This document shows positions 7,473 through 16,116 of a stretch of 25,305 bases of DNA, piece by piece (the stretch's first letter is position 1; each line of letters opens with the position of its first letter). Origin of the DNA: Proteobacteria bacterium UBA7420 (GTDB lineage Bacteria > Pseudomonadota > Gammaproteobacteria > Magnimaribacterales > D2472). The DNA is taken from contig DKMG01000087.1 of assembly GCA_002469975.1 (NCBI GenBank), positions 8,615-33,919 on the forward strand. Reading direction: 5' to 3'. Made by a program: the position numbers and the translations under genes. The notes below the pieces were generated by a model. The model made no database searches. It had not been told where the DNA came from and saw only the letters and a program-made list of their open reading frames with translations.

Positions 7473-10400
7473 ATGAATAAACTTCGCCACCTTCTTGTTT
7501 TTTCTTTGTTGTTTGCCATCCCTGTTTTTTCTGAAGTAGGAACTACCTCAGCTATACGAGGAAATGTGAATGTAGCATCTGCAGAGATCACTATTAAAAA
7601 TACTTCAACCGGGGTTACCAAAAGAGTCAACCCTAATGATGATGGTTCTTTTTCAGCCTCTTTCTTGCCTGTTGGTGGTCCATACACCTTATCGGCATCA
7701 GCAGCTGGATATCAGTCTGCGTCAGTAGAAGGAATTTTTCTCATCCTCAATGATACAACCAACATTAGCATTGACTTGCTTTCAACATCATCTGACCTTG
7801 AAGAAGTTGTTGTAACAGCCTCAAGAGGCGTTGCTCGAATTAAGGTTGGAACTGGTACATTCTTGGACAGAGCTGCCATGGATGGTATACCAACTATCAA
7901 CAGATCAGTTGCTGATTTTGCCAAGTTAGATCCTAGAGTATCCATTAACTCAGCCTCTTCTAGAAACGCAGAGATCTCAGTGATGGGTCAGAACAATAGA
8001 TTTAATGATTTTGCAATTGACGGGGTTAGTTTTAACGACCCATTTGGTCTAAATGCTAATGGTTTCGGTAGCATGAGAAACCCAGTTAGTTTAGATTTTG
8101 TTGATCAAATATCTGTGGATGTAACGCCTTATGACGTCTCCAGAGGTAACGCGACAGGTGGATCTATTTCAGTTGTGACTAAGTCTGGTACTAATGATTT
8201 TCATGGTAGCTACTACACAACCTCAAGAGATCAGGATAATTTAGGTGAATACAATGGTCAGAAATTTTCAACATTCTCTGAAGATATTACCAGCGTAACT
8301 TTTTCAGGACCAATCATTCAAGATAAGTTATTTTTCTTTGTTGGTTACGAAGAACTTGAAGCAACATCTCCTGTAATTTATGGTACAAAAGATAGTGGTG
8401 CGACAAACGTAGCAGAAACTGTTACCACAGCAATTGCCAATGAAATCAAAGCAATCGCACAGTCAAGATATGGCTATGACGCTGGTGAAATTAATAATAT
8501 TTCTTTCCCAGAAACTCATGAAGAGTACACAGTCAAGTTAGATTACTACATCAATGACTCTCATAGAGCTGTCTACAATGTCTCTAAGAGTGAAGATTCA
8601 TATCCAAGAAAATATAATGGCGGCCCAGTTGTTTTTAGTAATAACTACTACACAAAACCTCCAGTCATTGACAGAGAATCTTTTACTCTTTTTAGTGATT
8701 GGAATGACCGTCTCAGAACTAAGTTTAAGTATTCAACATATGATATGAGGGAAGATGATGCCTCTGTTGGTGCTCCATTTATGCCTGAGTCACGAATTAC
8801 AGTTGGTGAAGATCAAGTATATCTTGGAGGCGACAGATATCGCGGCGCTAACTTAATTAATATTAACTCTGAATTTTTAACTTTTAAAGCAGACTATGAT
8901 CTTGGCGACCACCTGATTACTGCTGGTTATGAGCAAGAAGAATCAAGCATCTATAACTTATTTATCGCTAGATACAATGGTGAGGTATATTTTGATTCTG
9001 TAGATGATTTTGCAGCTGGAACATGGAGCTACCTAAGATTCCAAACACCAATTTCTGGTCCTCTGGATGTTGATACAGCTGCTGCAAATTTTGATGTTGA
9101 AAAATCAACCCTTTATATTCAAGACAAATGGAGTGTCAACGATGATCTTACTGTGCAGTTTGGTGTTAGATATGACGCAGCTAAAACTCCGACAGCGGCT
9201 CGTTTAAATCCTAAATTTTTGGAACGCAACGGCGTACCTAATAATGCAAAGTTTGACTATGACAAACTTCAGCCAAGAACTTCATTTAACATGAATCTTC
9301 AGCCTGAAAAGCTGGGTTTTTTAAGCAAGGTTGGAATCAACGTTATTGATTCAACTGTTAGAGGCGGTTACGGTTTATTTTTAGGAAGAATTCCTAATGT
9401 ATGGTACGGCAATCAGTATTCTCGTTCTGGTGGAGCTACTGACTACAACAGATTCAGATCCTTCAGTGATACTGTTGGCGTAATGCCAGCTGTTGCTGAT
9501 TGTTCTCCAGAGTTCTTTTGGACGTCGGCTTGTTCAGACTATCAGATTAGAGGCGCTTACTTCGGTGATGCTCAAGGAACTGATCCTGAATTCGAAGCTC
9601 CTTCTTCATGGAGATCTAATCTAGCTCTAGATTTTGTTACAGCTAGTGGTTATGCAGTAACACTGGAGATGAATAGAGATCGTGTAGACCAAGGTGTTTT
9701 TTATAAAGATCTTCAATTGAAATCAGCCGGTAAAGTTTTAGCTGATGGCAGACCTGTGTACACAAGTGATTCCCCGGATTTATGGCTCACTAACTCAAGC
9801 CAAGGCTCTTCTGAGGCATTCTCATTCTCGATAGCAAAATCATTTGGTGATTTGAAAGCTATGTATGCTTTTAGCTCGGTTGATGCAAAAGATGTCTACC
9901 CTTTAACTTCAGCTCAAGCTGAAGGCGTGTATGGTAATACTCAAAGATGGGACGGCGAAAATCTTGATGCGCGACCTAGCAACTTCATGATTGATAGCAA
10001 GCAAATATTCTCTCTGGACTACACTACTCAAATCTTTGGTCAGAATGATACAAGATTCTCAATGATCTACATCAGAAAAAGTGGCGAAAGATTCAGTGTT
10101 GTCTTTGATGAAGTTGGCTACAATTCTGTCGGCGGAAGCCCTAACTTCTATTCTGATAATAGCTTAGCCTATGTTCCAACAGGCGTAACAGATCCTAATG
10201 TTGTCTTTACCTCAGCTGCAGTAGCATCACAGGTAATGAATCATGTTAATAGAACAGGACTTGTAGATTTCAAAGGAACATATGCTCCTAGAAATGCTTT
10301 TGAAGGACCTAAATTCTCTAAACTGGATCTTAGAATTACTCAAGACATTAATGTATGGAGAGATCACAAAGCTATTCTATATTTTGATTTCTTGAATATT

Positions 10401-10607
10401 CTTAATTACTTCAATGAAGACAAGGGTAAGGTTCAGGAATATAACTACAATAGCAGCAAACAGATCTTGCTGGGTGGCGCTACAGGTGTTGATGACCAAG
10501 GCCGATACATTATTAGAGGAGTTGATGCAGATGATAATTTAAACGTCTACAACAATGATGGTCAATCTGTTTGGCAGATGAATTTTGGATTCAAGTACCA
10601 GTTCTAA
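7473..10607 (+). CDS. Oar-like TonB-dependent outer-membrane receptor
   Basis: A 1044-residue outer-membrane transporter for a large or scarce substrate, driven by TonB-ExbBD. In order: a signal peptide (1 to about 20), a carboxypeptidase-regulatory-like beta-sandwich (about 25-100, with DGSFSASFLPVGGPYTLSASAAGYQ), a TonB box (LEEVVVTASRG, near 110), a plug (about 115-250, with AIDGVSFNDPFGL and GGSISVVTKSGTNDFHGSYY) and a large barrel ending in WQMNFGFKYQF, whose terminal phenylalanine is the normal BAM signal. The regulatory-like domain plus the NxFHGS plug end place it in the Oar group, common in Bacteroidetes, Myxococcus and marine gammaproteobacteria; substrates there are proteins, peptides or glycans. 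It stands alone, with its own promoter and terminator. No partner gene reveals the substrate. Confidence 0.95.
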   Translation: MNKLRHLLVFSLLFAIPVFSEVGTTSAIRGNVNVASAEITIKNTSTGVTKRVNPNDDGSFSASFLPVGGPYTLSASAAGYQSASVEGIFLILNDTTNISIDLLSTSSDLEEVVVTASRGVARIKVGTGTFLDRAAMDGIPTINRSVADFAKLDPRVSINSASSRNAEISVMGQNNRFNDFAIDGVSFNDPFGLNANGFGSMRNPVSLDFVDQISVDVTPYDVSRGNATGGSISVVTKSGTNDFHGSYYTTSRDQDNLGEYNGQKFSTFSEDITSVTFSGPIIQDKLFFFVGYEELEATSPVIYGTKDSGATNVAETVTTAIANEIKAIAQSRYGYDAGEINNISFPETHEEYTVKLDYYINDSHRAVYNVSKSEDSYPRKYNGGPVVFSNNYYTKPPVIDRESFTLFSDWNDRLRTKFKYSTYDMREDDASVGAPFMPESRITVGEDQVYLGGDRYRGANLININSEFLTFKADYDLGDHLITAGYEQEESSIYNLFIARYNGEVYFDSVDDFAAGTWSYLRFQTPISGPLDVDTAAANFDVEKSTLYIQDKWSVNDDLTVQFGVRYDAAKTPTAARLNPKFLERNGVPNNAKFDYDKLQPRTSFNMNLQPEKLGFLSKVGINVIDSTVRGGYGLFLGRIPNVWYGNQYSRSGGATDYNRFRSFSDTVGVMPAVADCSPEFFWTSACSDYQIRGAYFGDAQGTDPEFEAPSSWRSNLALDFVTASGYAVTLEMNRDRVDQGVFYKDLQLKSAGKVLADGRPVYTSDSPDLWLTNSSQGSSEAFSFSIAKSFGDLKAMYAFSSVDAKDVYPLTSAQAEGVYGNTQRWDGENLDARPSNFMIDSKQIFSLDYTTQIFGQNDTRFSMIYIRKSGERFSVVFDEVGYNSVGGSPNFYSDNSLAYVPTGVTDPNVVFTSAAVASQVMNHVNRTGLVDFKGTYAPRNAFEGPKFSKLDLRITQDINVWRDHKAILYFDFLNILNYFNEDKGKVQEYNYNSSKQILLGGATGVDDQGRYIIRGVDADDNLNVYNNDGQSVWQMNFGFKYQF

Positions 10608-10625
10608 GTAGCTATTTAAATTTAT

Positions 10626-10654
10626 AAAAAAGGGCGGCTTCCGCCCTTTTTTTT
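10626..10654 (+). terminator. Rho-independent terminator of the TonB-receptor gene
   Basis: A GC-rich stem GGGCGG/CCGCCC, lengthened by six A/T pairs, closes over a three-base loop and runs into eight T. It lies 19 bases after the receptor stop codon and only 15 bases before the next start. Confidence 0.95.
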
Positions 10655-10656
10655 GT

Positions 10657-10662
10657 TACAAT
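10657..10662 (+). promoter_or_regulatory. -10 box of the 2OG-oxygenase gene, probably leaderless
   Basis: TACAAT is followed by six bases (TTTTGC) and the ATG at 10669. The gene must have its own promoter because a strong terminator precedes it, and no Shine-Dalgarno is present. The geometry predicts that the mRNA begins at the start codon. Confidence 0.45.
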
Positions 10663-10668
10663 TTTTGC

Positions 10669-11574
10669 ATGCACCATCAGTCAATACCTGAATTATCCTT
10701 TAGACTATTAAAAGCCAAAGACGCTGAAACCATCGCTTTATTAAAGCAGGCTTTAGAGCAGTATGGGTTTTTTACAATCACAGATCATGGCTTGGATGAT
10801 AGTTTGCTTGAGCAATCTTATGAGGCCAGCAAGAATTTTTTTAACCTACCCTTAGATATAAAAAATAAATATGCCCAACCGCAATTTGCTGGCGCAAGGG
10901 GCTATACGCATTTTGGAAAAGAAACTGCGTTGGGAGAGTCTGTAGCTGATTTGAAAGAATTTTGGCATCACGGACCTGAGACTGATGCGTCTTTCGACGC
11001 TAGAATACACTCCAATCTTTCCGTTGCAGAGCTAAACAATTTTAACCAGCATTGCGCTGAATTATTTCAGCAGCTTAATCAACTAGGAATGTCTGTCTTA
11101 GAATCCATTGCTTTGATCTTAAATAAACCAGAGAATTTCTTTGATTCTTGGGTCGCCAAAGGCAATTCTGTCTTACGTCTCATTCATTATCCGGCGCTCA
11201 CTGATGCATCCAATGAGTTGCGCGCTAGGCCGCATGAAGACATTAATTTAATCACTCTTTTGGTTGGTGCTGAAGAGTCTGGCTTAGAAGTAAAGAGCCA
11301 GCAAGGTGGCTGGATCCCCATTGACGCCAAGAGTAAGTCTATAGTTTGCAACATAGGAGACATGATGCAATTGGTTACTAGATCCAAGCTGAAGAGCACT
11401 ACGCACAGGGTGGTAGATCATGATATCAAGAACTCTAAACCGAGATATAGCATGCCATTTTTCTTACATCCATCACCAGAGATAATGCTAAATTCCATTG
11501 TTGATGATTCACCTGAATCTATTTCAGCCCATGAATTTTTAGATGAAAGATTGAAAGCCATTAAGCTATACTAA
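10669..11574 (+). CDS. 2-oxoglutarate/Fe(II) oxygenase, isopenicillin-N-synthase-like
   Basis: A 301-residue soluble oxygenase with the two IPNS-family parts: an N-terminal DIOX_N-like half (GFFTITDHGL, 33-42; FFNLPLDIKNKYA, 57-69) and the jelly-roll core. The iron ligands are H189 and D191 (RPHEDINLIT) and H246 (THRVV); the 2-oxoglutarate carboxylate binders are R259 and S261 (PRYSMPFF). All are present, so it should be active. Bacterial members of this group often act on amino acids, uracil/thymine-type bases or small acids. It lies three bases before a nucleoside transporter, so a pyrimidine or nucleoside-derived substrate is possible but only inferred. It begins without a ribosome binding site, just after a terminator. 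Confidence 0.9.
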   Translation: MHHQSIPELSFRLLKAKDAETIALLKQALEQYGFFTITDHGLDDSLLEQSYEASKNFFNLPLDIKNKYAQPQFAGARGYTHFGKETALGESVADLKEFWHHGPETDASFDARIHSNLSVAELNNFNQHCAELFQQLNQLGMSVLESIALILNKPENFFDSWVAKGNSVLRLIHYPALTDASNELRARPHEDINLITLLVGAEESGLEVKSQQGGWIPIDAKSKSIVCNIGDMMQLVTRSKLKSTTHRVVDHDIKNSKPRYSMPFFLHPSPEIMLNSIVDDSPESISAHEFLDERLKAIKLY

Positions 11575-11577
11575 GAT

Positions 11578-12840
11578 ATGACAATCATATCTTTTCTGCA
11601 AATTATCATCGGTTTTATTGGGTTAGTCTGCATCGCCATACCTTTTTCAAATAATAAATCTTCTATTAATTATCGATATATTTTTGTCGCAATTATTTTT
11701 CAAATCATTCTTGCATTCGCTCTCTTAAAAATTCCTTTTATAGTTCAGATTTTTGCTTATCTTTCAGATGGTGTTACATCCTTGCAATCAGCAACTCAAG
11801 AGGGTGCAGAATTTGTTTTTGGTTATCTTAGCAATACATCTGCCTCACCCTTTGAAGCCTCAGGTGCTGGCAACTCTATGATTTTTGCTTTTCAGATCTT
11901 GCCACTTATTATTGTGATCTCTAGCCTTTCCGCTCTTCTATGGTTTTGGAATATCCTGCCATTAATTATCAGGGCTATCTCAAAAGTATTTGAAAAGCTC
12001 TTCAATATTGGTGGTCCCATAGGTTTAGGGGCAACAGCTAATATCATCATGGGTCAGGTTGAAGCGCCTTTGTTGGTTCGCCCATATCTTTCTAAGATGA
12101 GTGAAAAAGAATTACTCATCCTCATGACAGCCGGCATGTCTACGGTTTCTGGGTCTATCATGATTGCCTTAGTTTCAATGTTGCAGCCTCAATTCCCAGA
12201 TCTTAACTTAATTCAGCACCTTGTATCCGCATCTATTCTTTCGATTCCAGCGGCAATTATGTATGCAAACATCATGATTCCATCATCTGAGGTCACCAAT
12301 TTTGATGGCAACTCAGTACCCAAGGTCTATGACAGTTCCATGGACGCTATTACCAGAGGAACGAGGGATGGTCTCGATATCTGCTTAAATGTTGGCGCTA
12401 TTCTGATAGCATTTATTGCGCTAGTTTCTCTCCTTAATTCACTACTAGGAATCGCAGGAGGCTGGGTGGGAATCTCCGATCTTTCTTTACAGCTAATCTT
12501 GGGCTATATCTTTTTTCCTGTTGTTTGGTTGATGGGAGTGCCTTTATCTGAAACTTTAGCATCGGCAGAATTGCTTGGTTTGAAAACTGCACTGAATGAG
12601 TTTGTTGCGTATGGCGCATTAGCGAACATTGAGCCTGGGGTCTTATCGGAGAGATCTAAACTTATTACTCTTTATGGCTTATGCGGCTTTGCTAACTTTT
12701 CATCAGTAGGAATTCTAGTTTCAGGAATTAGTGCTATGGCCCCTGAGAGAAAAAATGATCTCATCAAAGTCTCGTTAAAAGCTTTAATTGGTGCAACCCT
12801 TGCATCCTGCATGACTGGATTAGTTATAGGAATTTTCTAG
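11578..12840 (+). CDS. Concentrative nucleoside transporter (CNT/NupC family)
   Basis: A 420-residue inner-membrane symporter that imports nucleosides with Na+ or H+. The core has NIIMGQVEAPLLVRPYL (QVE at 160-162), LTAGMSTVSGS, LNEFVAY (N340, E341) and LCGFANFSSVGILVSGISAMAPERK. These correspond to the nucleobase- and ribose-contacting sites of Vibrio CNT. The usual QT/SE triad has valine (V161) in place of the small hydroxyl residue, which may alter base choice. The N-terminal three helices match the normal bacterial form. It follows the 2OG oxygenase after three bases, so the two are probably co-transcribed. Its stop TAG shares the palindrome CTAG with the stop of the convergent tspO. Confidence 0.93.
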   Translation: MTIISFLQIIIGFIGLVCIAIPFSNNKSSINYRYIFVAIIFQIILAFALLKIPFIVQIFAYLSDGVTSLQSATQEGAEFVFGYLSNTSASPFEASGAGNSMIFAFQILPLIIVISSLSALLWFWNILPLIIRAISKVFEKLFNIGGPIGLGATANIIMGQVEAPLLVRPYLSKMSEKELLILMTAGMSTVSGSIMIALVSMLQPQFPDLNLIQHLVSASILSIPAAIMYANIMIPSSEVTNFDGNSVPKVYDSSMDAITRGTRDGLDICLNVGAILIAFIALVSLLNSLLGIAGGWVGISDLSLQLILGYIFFPVVWLMGVPLSETLASAELLGLKTALNEFVAYGALANIEPGVLSERSKLITLYGLCGFANFSSVGILVSGISAMAPERKNDLIKVSLKALIGATLASCMTGLVIGIF

Positions 12841-13271
12841 TTCAAGAAAACGATTGATGCATTTAGAAATGCAGCAAATGAAAGCCAAATTAAATAAGGT
12901 AAATACAGCCAATACAGCACCTTAGACTCATGTTTTAGCAACCCAAGAATCTTGAGGTTTAAAAAAATTAATGCTGAGATATTCACCAATGCTAGCAATG
13001 GAGCTTGGAAGTAAAAGAATATCCAAGACCAAGCTGCGTTAAGAACTAACTGAGGTATAAAAAGCTTCCAAATTAATTCAGCAGCTCTAAACGAGACGAA
13101 AACCATCATTAAATACAAGATAGGCCAAACTATTCCAAAAATATAACTAGGTGGGTTCAGAGGGCTTTTAATAAGCTCAAAGTACCAACTATCAGAGGAT
13201 ATAAATACATTGGCCAAGGATCCAATCACTGAGGTTGCCACAACCAATGCTGGTAAAAGATACTTCATCAT
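12837..13271 (-). CDS. tspO: TspO/MBR tryptophan-rich sensory protein
   Basis: A five-helix membrane protein of family-normal size (144 residues) related to the mitochondrial translocator protein. The signature is clear: SWYFELIKSPLNPPSYIFGIVWPILYLMM in helix 1-2, QLVLNAAWSWIFFYFQAP in helix 3 and LPYLIWLSFAAFLNASIVFLN at the end. Bacterial TspO binds porphyrins and affects tetrapyrrole, light or stress responses. It starts nine bases after the ketoacyl synthase on the same strand with two adjacent ATG codons and only a weak ribosome binding site, so it is probably read from the same mRNA. Confidence 0.94.
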   Translation of the reverse strand: MMKYLLPALVVATSVIGSLANVFISSDSWYFELIKSPLNPPSYIFGIVWPILYLMMVFVSFRAAELIWKLFIPQLVLNAAWSWIFFYFQAPLLALVNISALIFLNLKILGLLKHESKVLYWLYLPYLIWLSFAAFLNASIVFLN

Positions 13272-13280
13272 CGTTAAAGC

Positions 13281-14393
13281 TTAGGCTCTCTCAACCAGTA
13301 TTGAGCATATGGAGTAACCAGCTCCAAATGAGCAAATAATCCCTTTTTGACCTGGTTCAAGGTGGTTGTATTTATGGAATGCTATCAGCGATCCTGCAGA
13401 CCCTGTATTTGCATATTCCTCTAATACATTGGGCGCTCTTTCAGGTGGAAAATCATCACCAAGTAGTTTCTTAATCACGTAGGTGTTCATATTAATGTTC
13501 GCTTGATGAAGCCAATACTGTTCAATATCTTCAGGTATAAGGCTGTTTTCGCTAAGGTGATCTGTTATCAAAGAGGCGACCATTGGCATAACCTCTTTAA
13601 AGACACTTCGACCATTTTGAATAAACAGTAGCTCTGCTTCGGTGTAATTCTTGGATTCAATTGCATTCATGAAACCAAAATTATTCCTAATATTATTTGA
13701 GAATTGAGTTTTTAATTTGGTGCTAAGTATTTTAAATTTATTGGGAGCGGTAGAGTTTTTTTCAACGACAGTAGCAGTACAAACATCCCCAAAGATGAAG
13801 TGGCTATCTCTATTTTTATAATTATTATGAGCCGAAGTGATTTCTGGGTTAATGACTAGAATTTTTGAAGCTTTACCAGCTGCTATATCGGAATACGCAT
13901 TACTAATACCAAAGGTAGTAGAGGAGCAGCCAACCATCATGTCGTATGCGTAGCCCTCTATCCCAAGTTCGTTTTGAACCTCAATAGCAATGGCTGGATA
14001 GGCTCTTTGCAGATTGGCTGTTGAGACTATCACCGCATCAATCTCACTAGCCTCTAATCCTGCATTGGCTAATGCTTCTTGTGCTGCCTTTACGCTAATC
14101 TCAGCAGACACAGATAAAGTATCATCTGCCCTAGCTGGTATCATTGGCTTCATAATTGTAGGATCAAGCAATGATTCTTTGTCGATGACATATCTATTAA
14201 AGATGCCCGAGGCCTTTGCTATGAACTCCTCGGAAGAGGGCTCTAAAGCTTTAACAGAACCATCTAGAATTAATGCCTCATTCTCAATATTGTAGAGCCT
14301 GACATACTCATTAAATGATTCAACCAATTCTTGATTAGAAATTTTGTGTGGTGGCGTCCAAACGCCAGTTCCAGAAATATATATATCGTGCAT
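13281..14393 (-). CDS. Beta-ketoacyl-ACP synthase III, PA3286-like
   Basis: A 370-residue thiolase-fold condensing enzyme. The catalytic triad is C156 (VGCSS), H296 (LHQAN) and N329 (YANTGSAGS). It is longer than housekeeping FabH (about 317) and follows the pattern of Pseudomonas aeruginosa PA3286, with ISGTGVWTPPHKISNQELVESFN at the start and SHFIFGDVCTA and FSNNIRNNFGFMN in the middle. PA3286 condenses medium-chain acyl-CoA from beta-oxidation with malonyl-ACP and so feeds fatty-acid synthesis; that role is inferred here. GGAAC eight bases before ATG serves as the ribosome binding site. It starts 34 bases from a divergent lipase-like gene, which fits lipid turnover. Confidence 0.9.
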   Translation of the reverse strand: MHDIYISGTGVWTPPHKISNQELVESFNEYVRLYNIENEALILDGSVKALEPSSEEFIAKASGIFNRYVIDKESLLDPTIMKPMIPARADDTLSVSAEISVKAAQEALANAGLEASEIDAVIVSTANLQRAYPAIAIEVQNELGIEGYAYDMMVGCSSTTFGISNAYSDIAAGKASKILVINPEITSAHNNYKNRDSHFIFGDVCTATVVEKNSTAPNKFKILSTKLKTQFSNNIRNNFGFMNAIESKNYTEAELLFIQNGRSVFKEVMPMVASLITDHLSENSLIPEDIEQYWLHQANINMNTYVIKKLLGDDFPPERAPNVLEEYANTGSAGSLIAFHKYNHLEPGQKGIICSFGAGYSICSILVERA

Positions 14394-14427
14394 AATTTGT
14401 TCCTATTACATGTTATTTTATATTCTT

Positions 14428-15348
14428 ATGGAAATAATACCATTGGATCAAGAGCCGACATCTAAATTATGTTTTGCTCTTTATAAATCTGAGATTCGAC
14501 CAGTTTTAGGTGTGGTTCAGATTTCTCATGGAATGGCAGAGCACATGGGAAGATACACACACTTTATTCATTTTTTAAATGACAAGGGGTTCCACGTTGC
14601 CATTCATGATCATCGCGGTCATGGCCAGAGGATCATCGATGAGAATTTTGGTTATTTTGGTCCCTCTGGCGGCTGGAATCTCTTGGTTGATGATTTAATA
14701 TCTATTCATTCATGGCTCAAATCATCTTACTCTGATCTGCCTCATATTCTCCTGGGTCATAGCATGGGCTCCTGGGTTTCATTGGCAGCTCTGCAGAGAG
14801 GCATGAACCTTGATGCCACTCTTCTATCAGGCTCTACAAAACCCAAGCCATTTGATAGCATGTTGCAGAAATTACTCGTAAAATTTGAATACTTCAGACA
14901 TGGGGGTTTGGCGCACAGTGATGCATTGCACAAAGTTATTTTTGGCGGCTTTAACTCTAAGTTTAAAGATGCGCAAAACCCAAATGACTGGCTCTCTACA
15001 GACAGAGCAAGCGTGGATGATTACACTTTAGATCCCTTGTGTGGTTTTGTTGTTACCAATCAACTCTGGTTAGATGTCATAGAAGGTGTAACAGCAGTTT
15101 TTGACCAAGGTCAGTTAGCGCTAATCCCTCAGCAGATGCCTTTTTTAATATTTTCTGGCACAGATGATCCTGTGGGTGGCATGGGGCAAGGCACAACAGC
15201 TCTTCATGAGAGCCTTGAACAAGCAGGACTGAATAGCACTTTGCTATTGATTGAAGGAGCTCGACATGAAACGCTGAACGAAACTACTAAGTTGAACACT
15301 TATAATGAGATAGTTTCTTTTTTGCATAATAATTTATACGAGGTGTAG
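14428..15348 (+). CDS. Alpha/beta hydrolase, monoacylglycerol-lipase-like
   Basis: A 306-residue serine hydrolase of the Hydrolase_4/S33 group. Seen are the oxyanion HG at 34-35 (SHGMAEH), DHRGHGQ (61-67), the nucleophile S112 in GHSMGS, the acid D247 in GTDDPVG and H280 in ARHET. Close families cleave monoacylglycerols or lysophospholipids. The reading frame is open back to 14344, but an earlier start would overlap the divergent ketoacyl synthase; ATG 14428 puts the protein start where the family begins (ATG 14410 is the other choice). It is followed one base later by an SDR. Confidence 0.87.
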   Translation: MEIIPLDQEPTSKLCFALYKSEIRPVLGVVQISHGMAEHMGRYTHFIHFLNDKGFHVAIHDHRGHGQRIIDENFGYFGPSGGWNLLVDDLISIHSWLKSSYSDLPHILLGHSMGSWVSLAALQRGMNLDATLLSGSTKPKPFDSMLQKLLVKFEYFRHGGLAHSDALHKVIFGGFNSKFKDAQNPNDWLSTDRASVDDYTLDPLCGFVVTNQLWLDVIEGVTAVFDQGQLALIPQQMPFLIFSGTDDPVGGMGQGTTALHESLEQAGLNSTLLLIEGARHETLNETTKLNTYNEIVSFLHNNLYEV

Positions 15349-15349
15349 C

Positions 15350-16111
15350 ATGGATTTAACTGGAAAAGTCTCGCTAGTGACTGGCGCGGGCCAAGGCATT
15401 GGAAAAGGCATAGCAAAAGTTTTAGCTCAACATGGCTCGCAGGTCATGCTAGTTGATATTAATGGTGAGGCTGCTCAAAAGGCATCGGATGAGATTAATC
15501 ATTTGTTACCAGATAGGGCATACAGTTTTACTGCAGATTTAACTGATGCAGAAGCCATTCAATCAATGCTGGAGTACACGCAGGATAAGTTTGAGCGCTT
15601 GGATTGTATTTGTAATAATGCAGCAGCCTCAAAGGGTTTAGGCCCAGTTGAAAATTATTCACTTGAAGATGTTCAAGCCACACTAGATTTAACCTTCACT
15701 TCTTTATGGAAGTGTTTACAGGCAGAAATAATTTTCTTAAAAAAGCAATCAAAACCAGCCTCCATTGTTAATATCTCATCAAATTCCGCCCTGAAAGGTT
15801 ATGCGTTTAATTCAATTTATGCTGCCACCAAGGCAGCGGTTAATAATTTAACCCAATCAGTGGCCAAGGAAGTTGCTCGTCAACAGATAAGAGTAAATGC
15901 AGTATCGCCCGGGACAATAAACACCCCAGGCGTTATTAATTATTTTAAACAAGAACCTAGTGCGAAAGAAATGCTGGAGCGCTCTTCTCTTCTTAGAAGA
16001 ATAGGAGAGCCAGAAGAAATTGGTGAAATGGTAGCTTTTCTCCTATCTGATCGTGCCTCTTATGTAACTGGTCAAATAATCTCTGTTGATGGTGGATCCT
16101 CTATAAACTAG
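15350..16111 (+). CDS. SDR-family oxidoreductase
   Basis: A classical 253-residue SDR. TGAGQGIG is at 11-18, aspartate D36 after strand 2 (LVDIN) favours NAD(H), NNAA is at 89-92, and the catalytic residues are S144, Y157 and K161 (YAATK). The end RASYVTGQIISVDGGSSIN is the usual SDR C-terminus. The ribosome binding site GAGG lies in the end of the hydrolase gene and the ATG follows that stop by one base. Related enzymes oxidise secondary alcohols, sugars or cyclic alcohols; the substrate cannot be read from sequence. It belongs to a four-gene operon with a lipase-like hydrolase, a nuclease and a second SDR. Confidence 0.9.
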   Translation: MDLTGKVSLVTGAGQGIGKGIAKVLAQHGSQVMLVDINGEAAQKASDEINHLLPDRAYSFTADLTDAEAIQSMLEYTQDKFERLDCICNNAAASKGLGPVENYSLEDVQATLDLTFTSLWKCLQAEIIFLKKQSKPASIVNISSNSALKGYAFNSIYAATKAAVNNLTQSVAKEVARQQIRVNAVSPGTINTPGVINYFKQEPSAKEMLERSSLLRRIGEPEEIGEMVAFLLSDRASYVTGQIISVDGGSSIN

Positions 16112-16116
16112 CACCC

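Noticed and set aside
14344..14427. Longer N-terminus of the alpha/beta hydrolase
   Set aside because: It overlaps the start of the divergent ketoacyl synthase, has no family similarity and no ribosome binding site.
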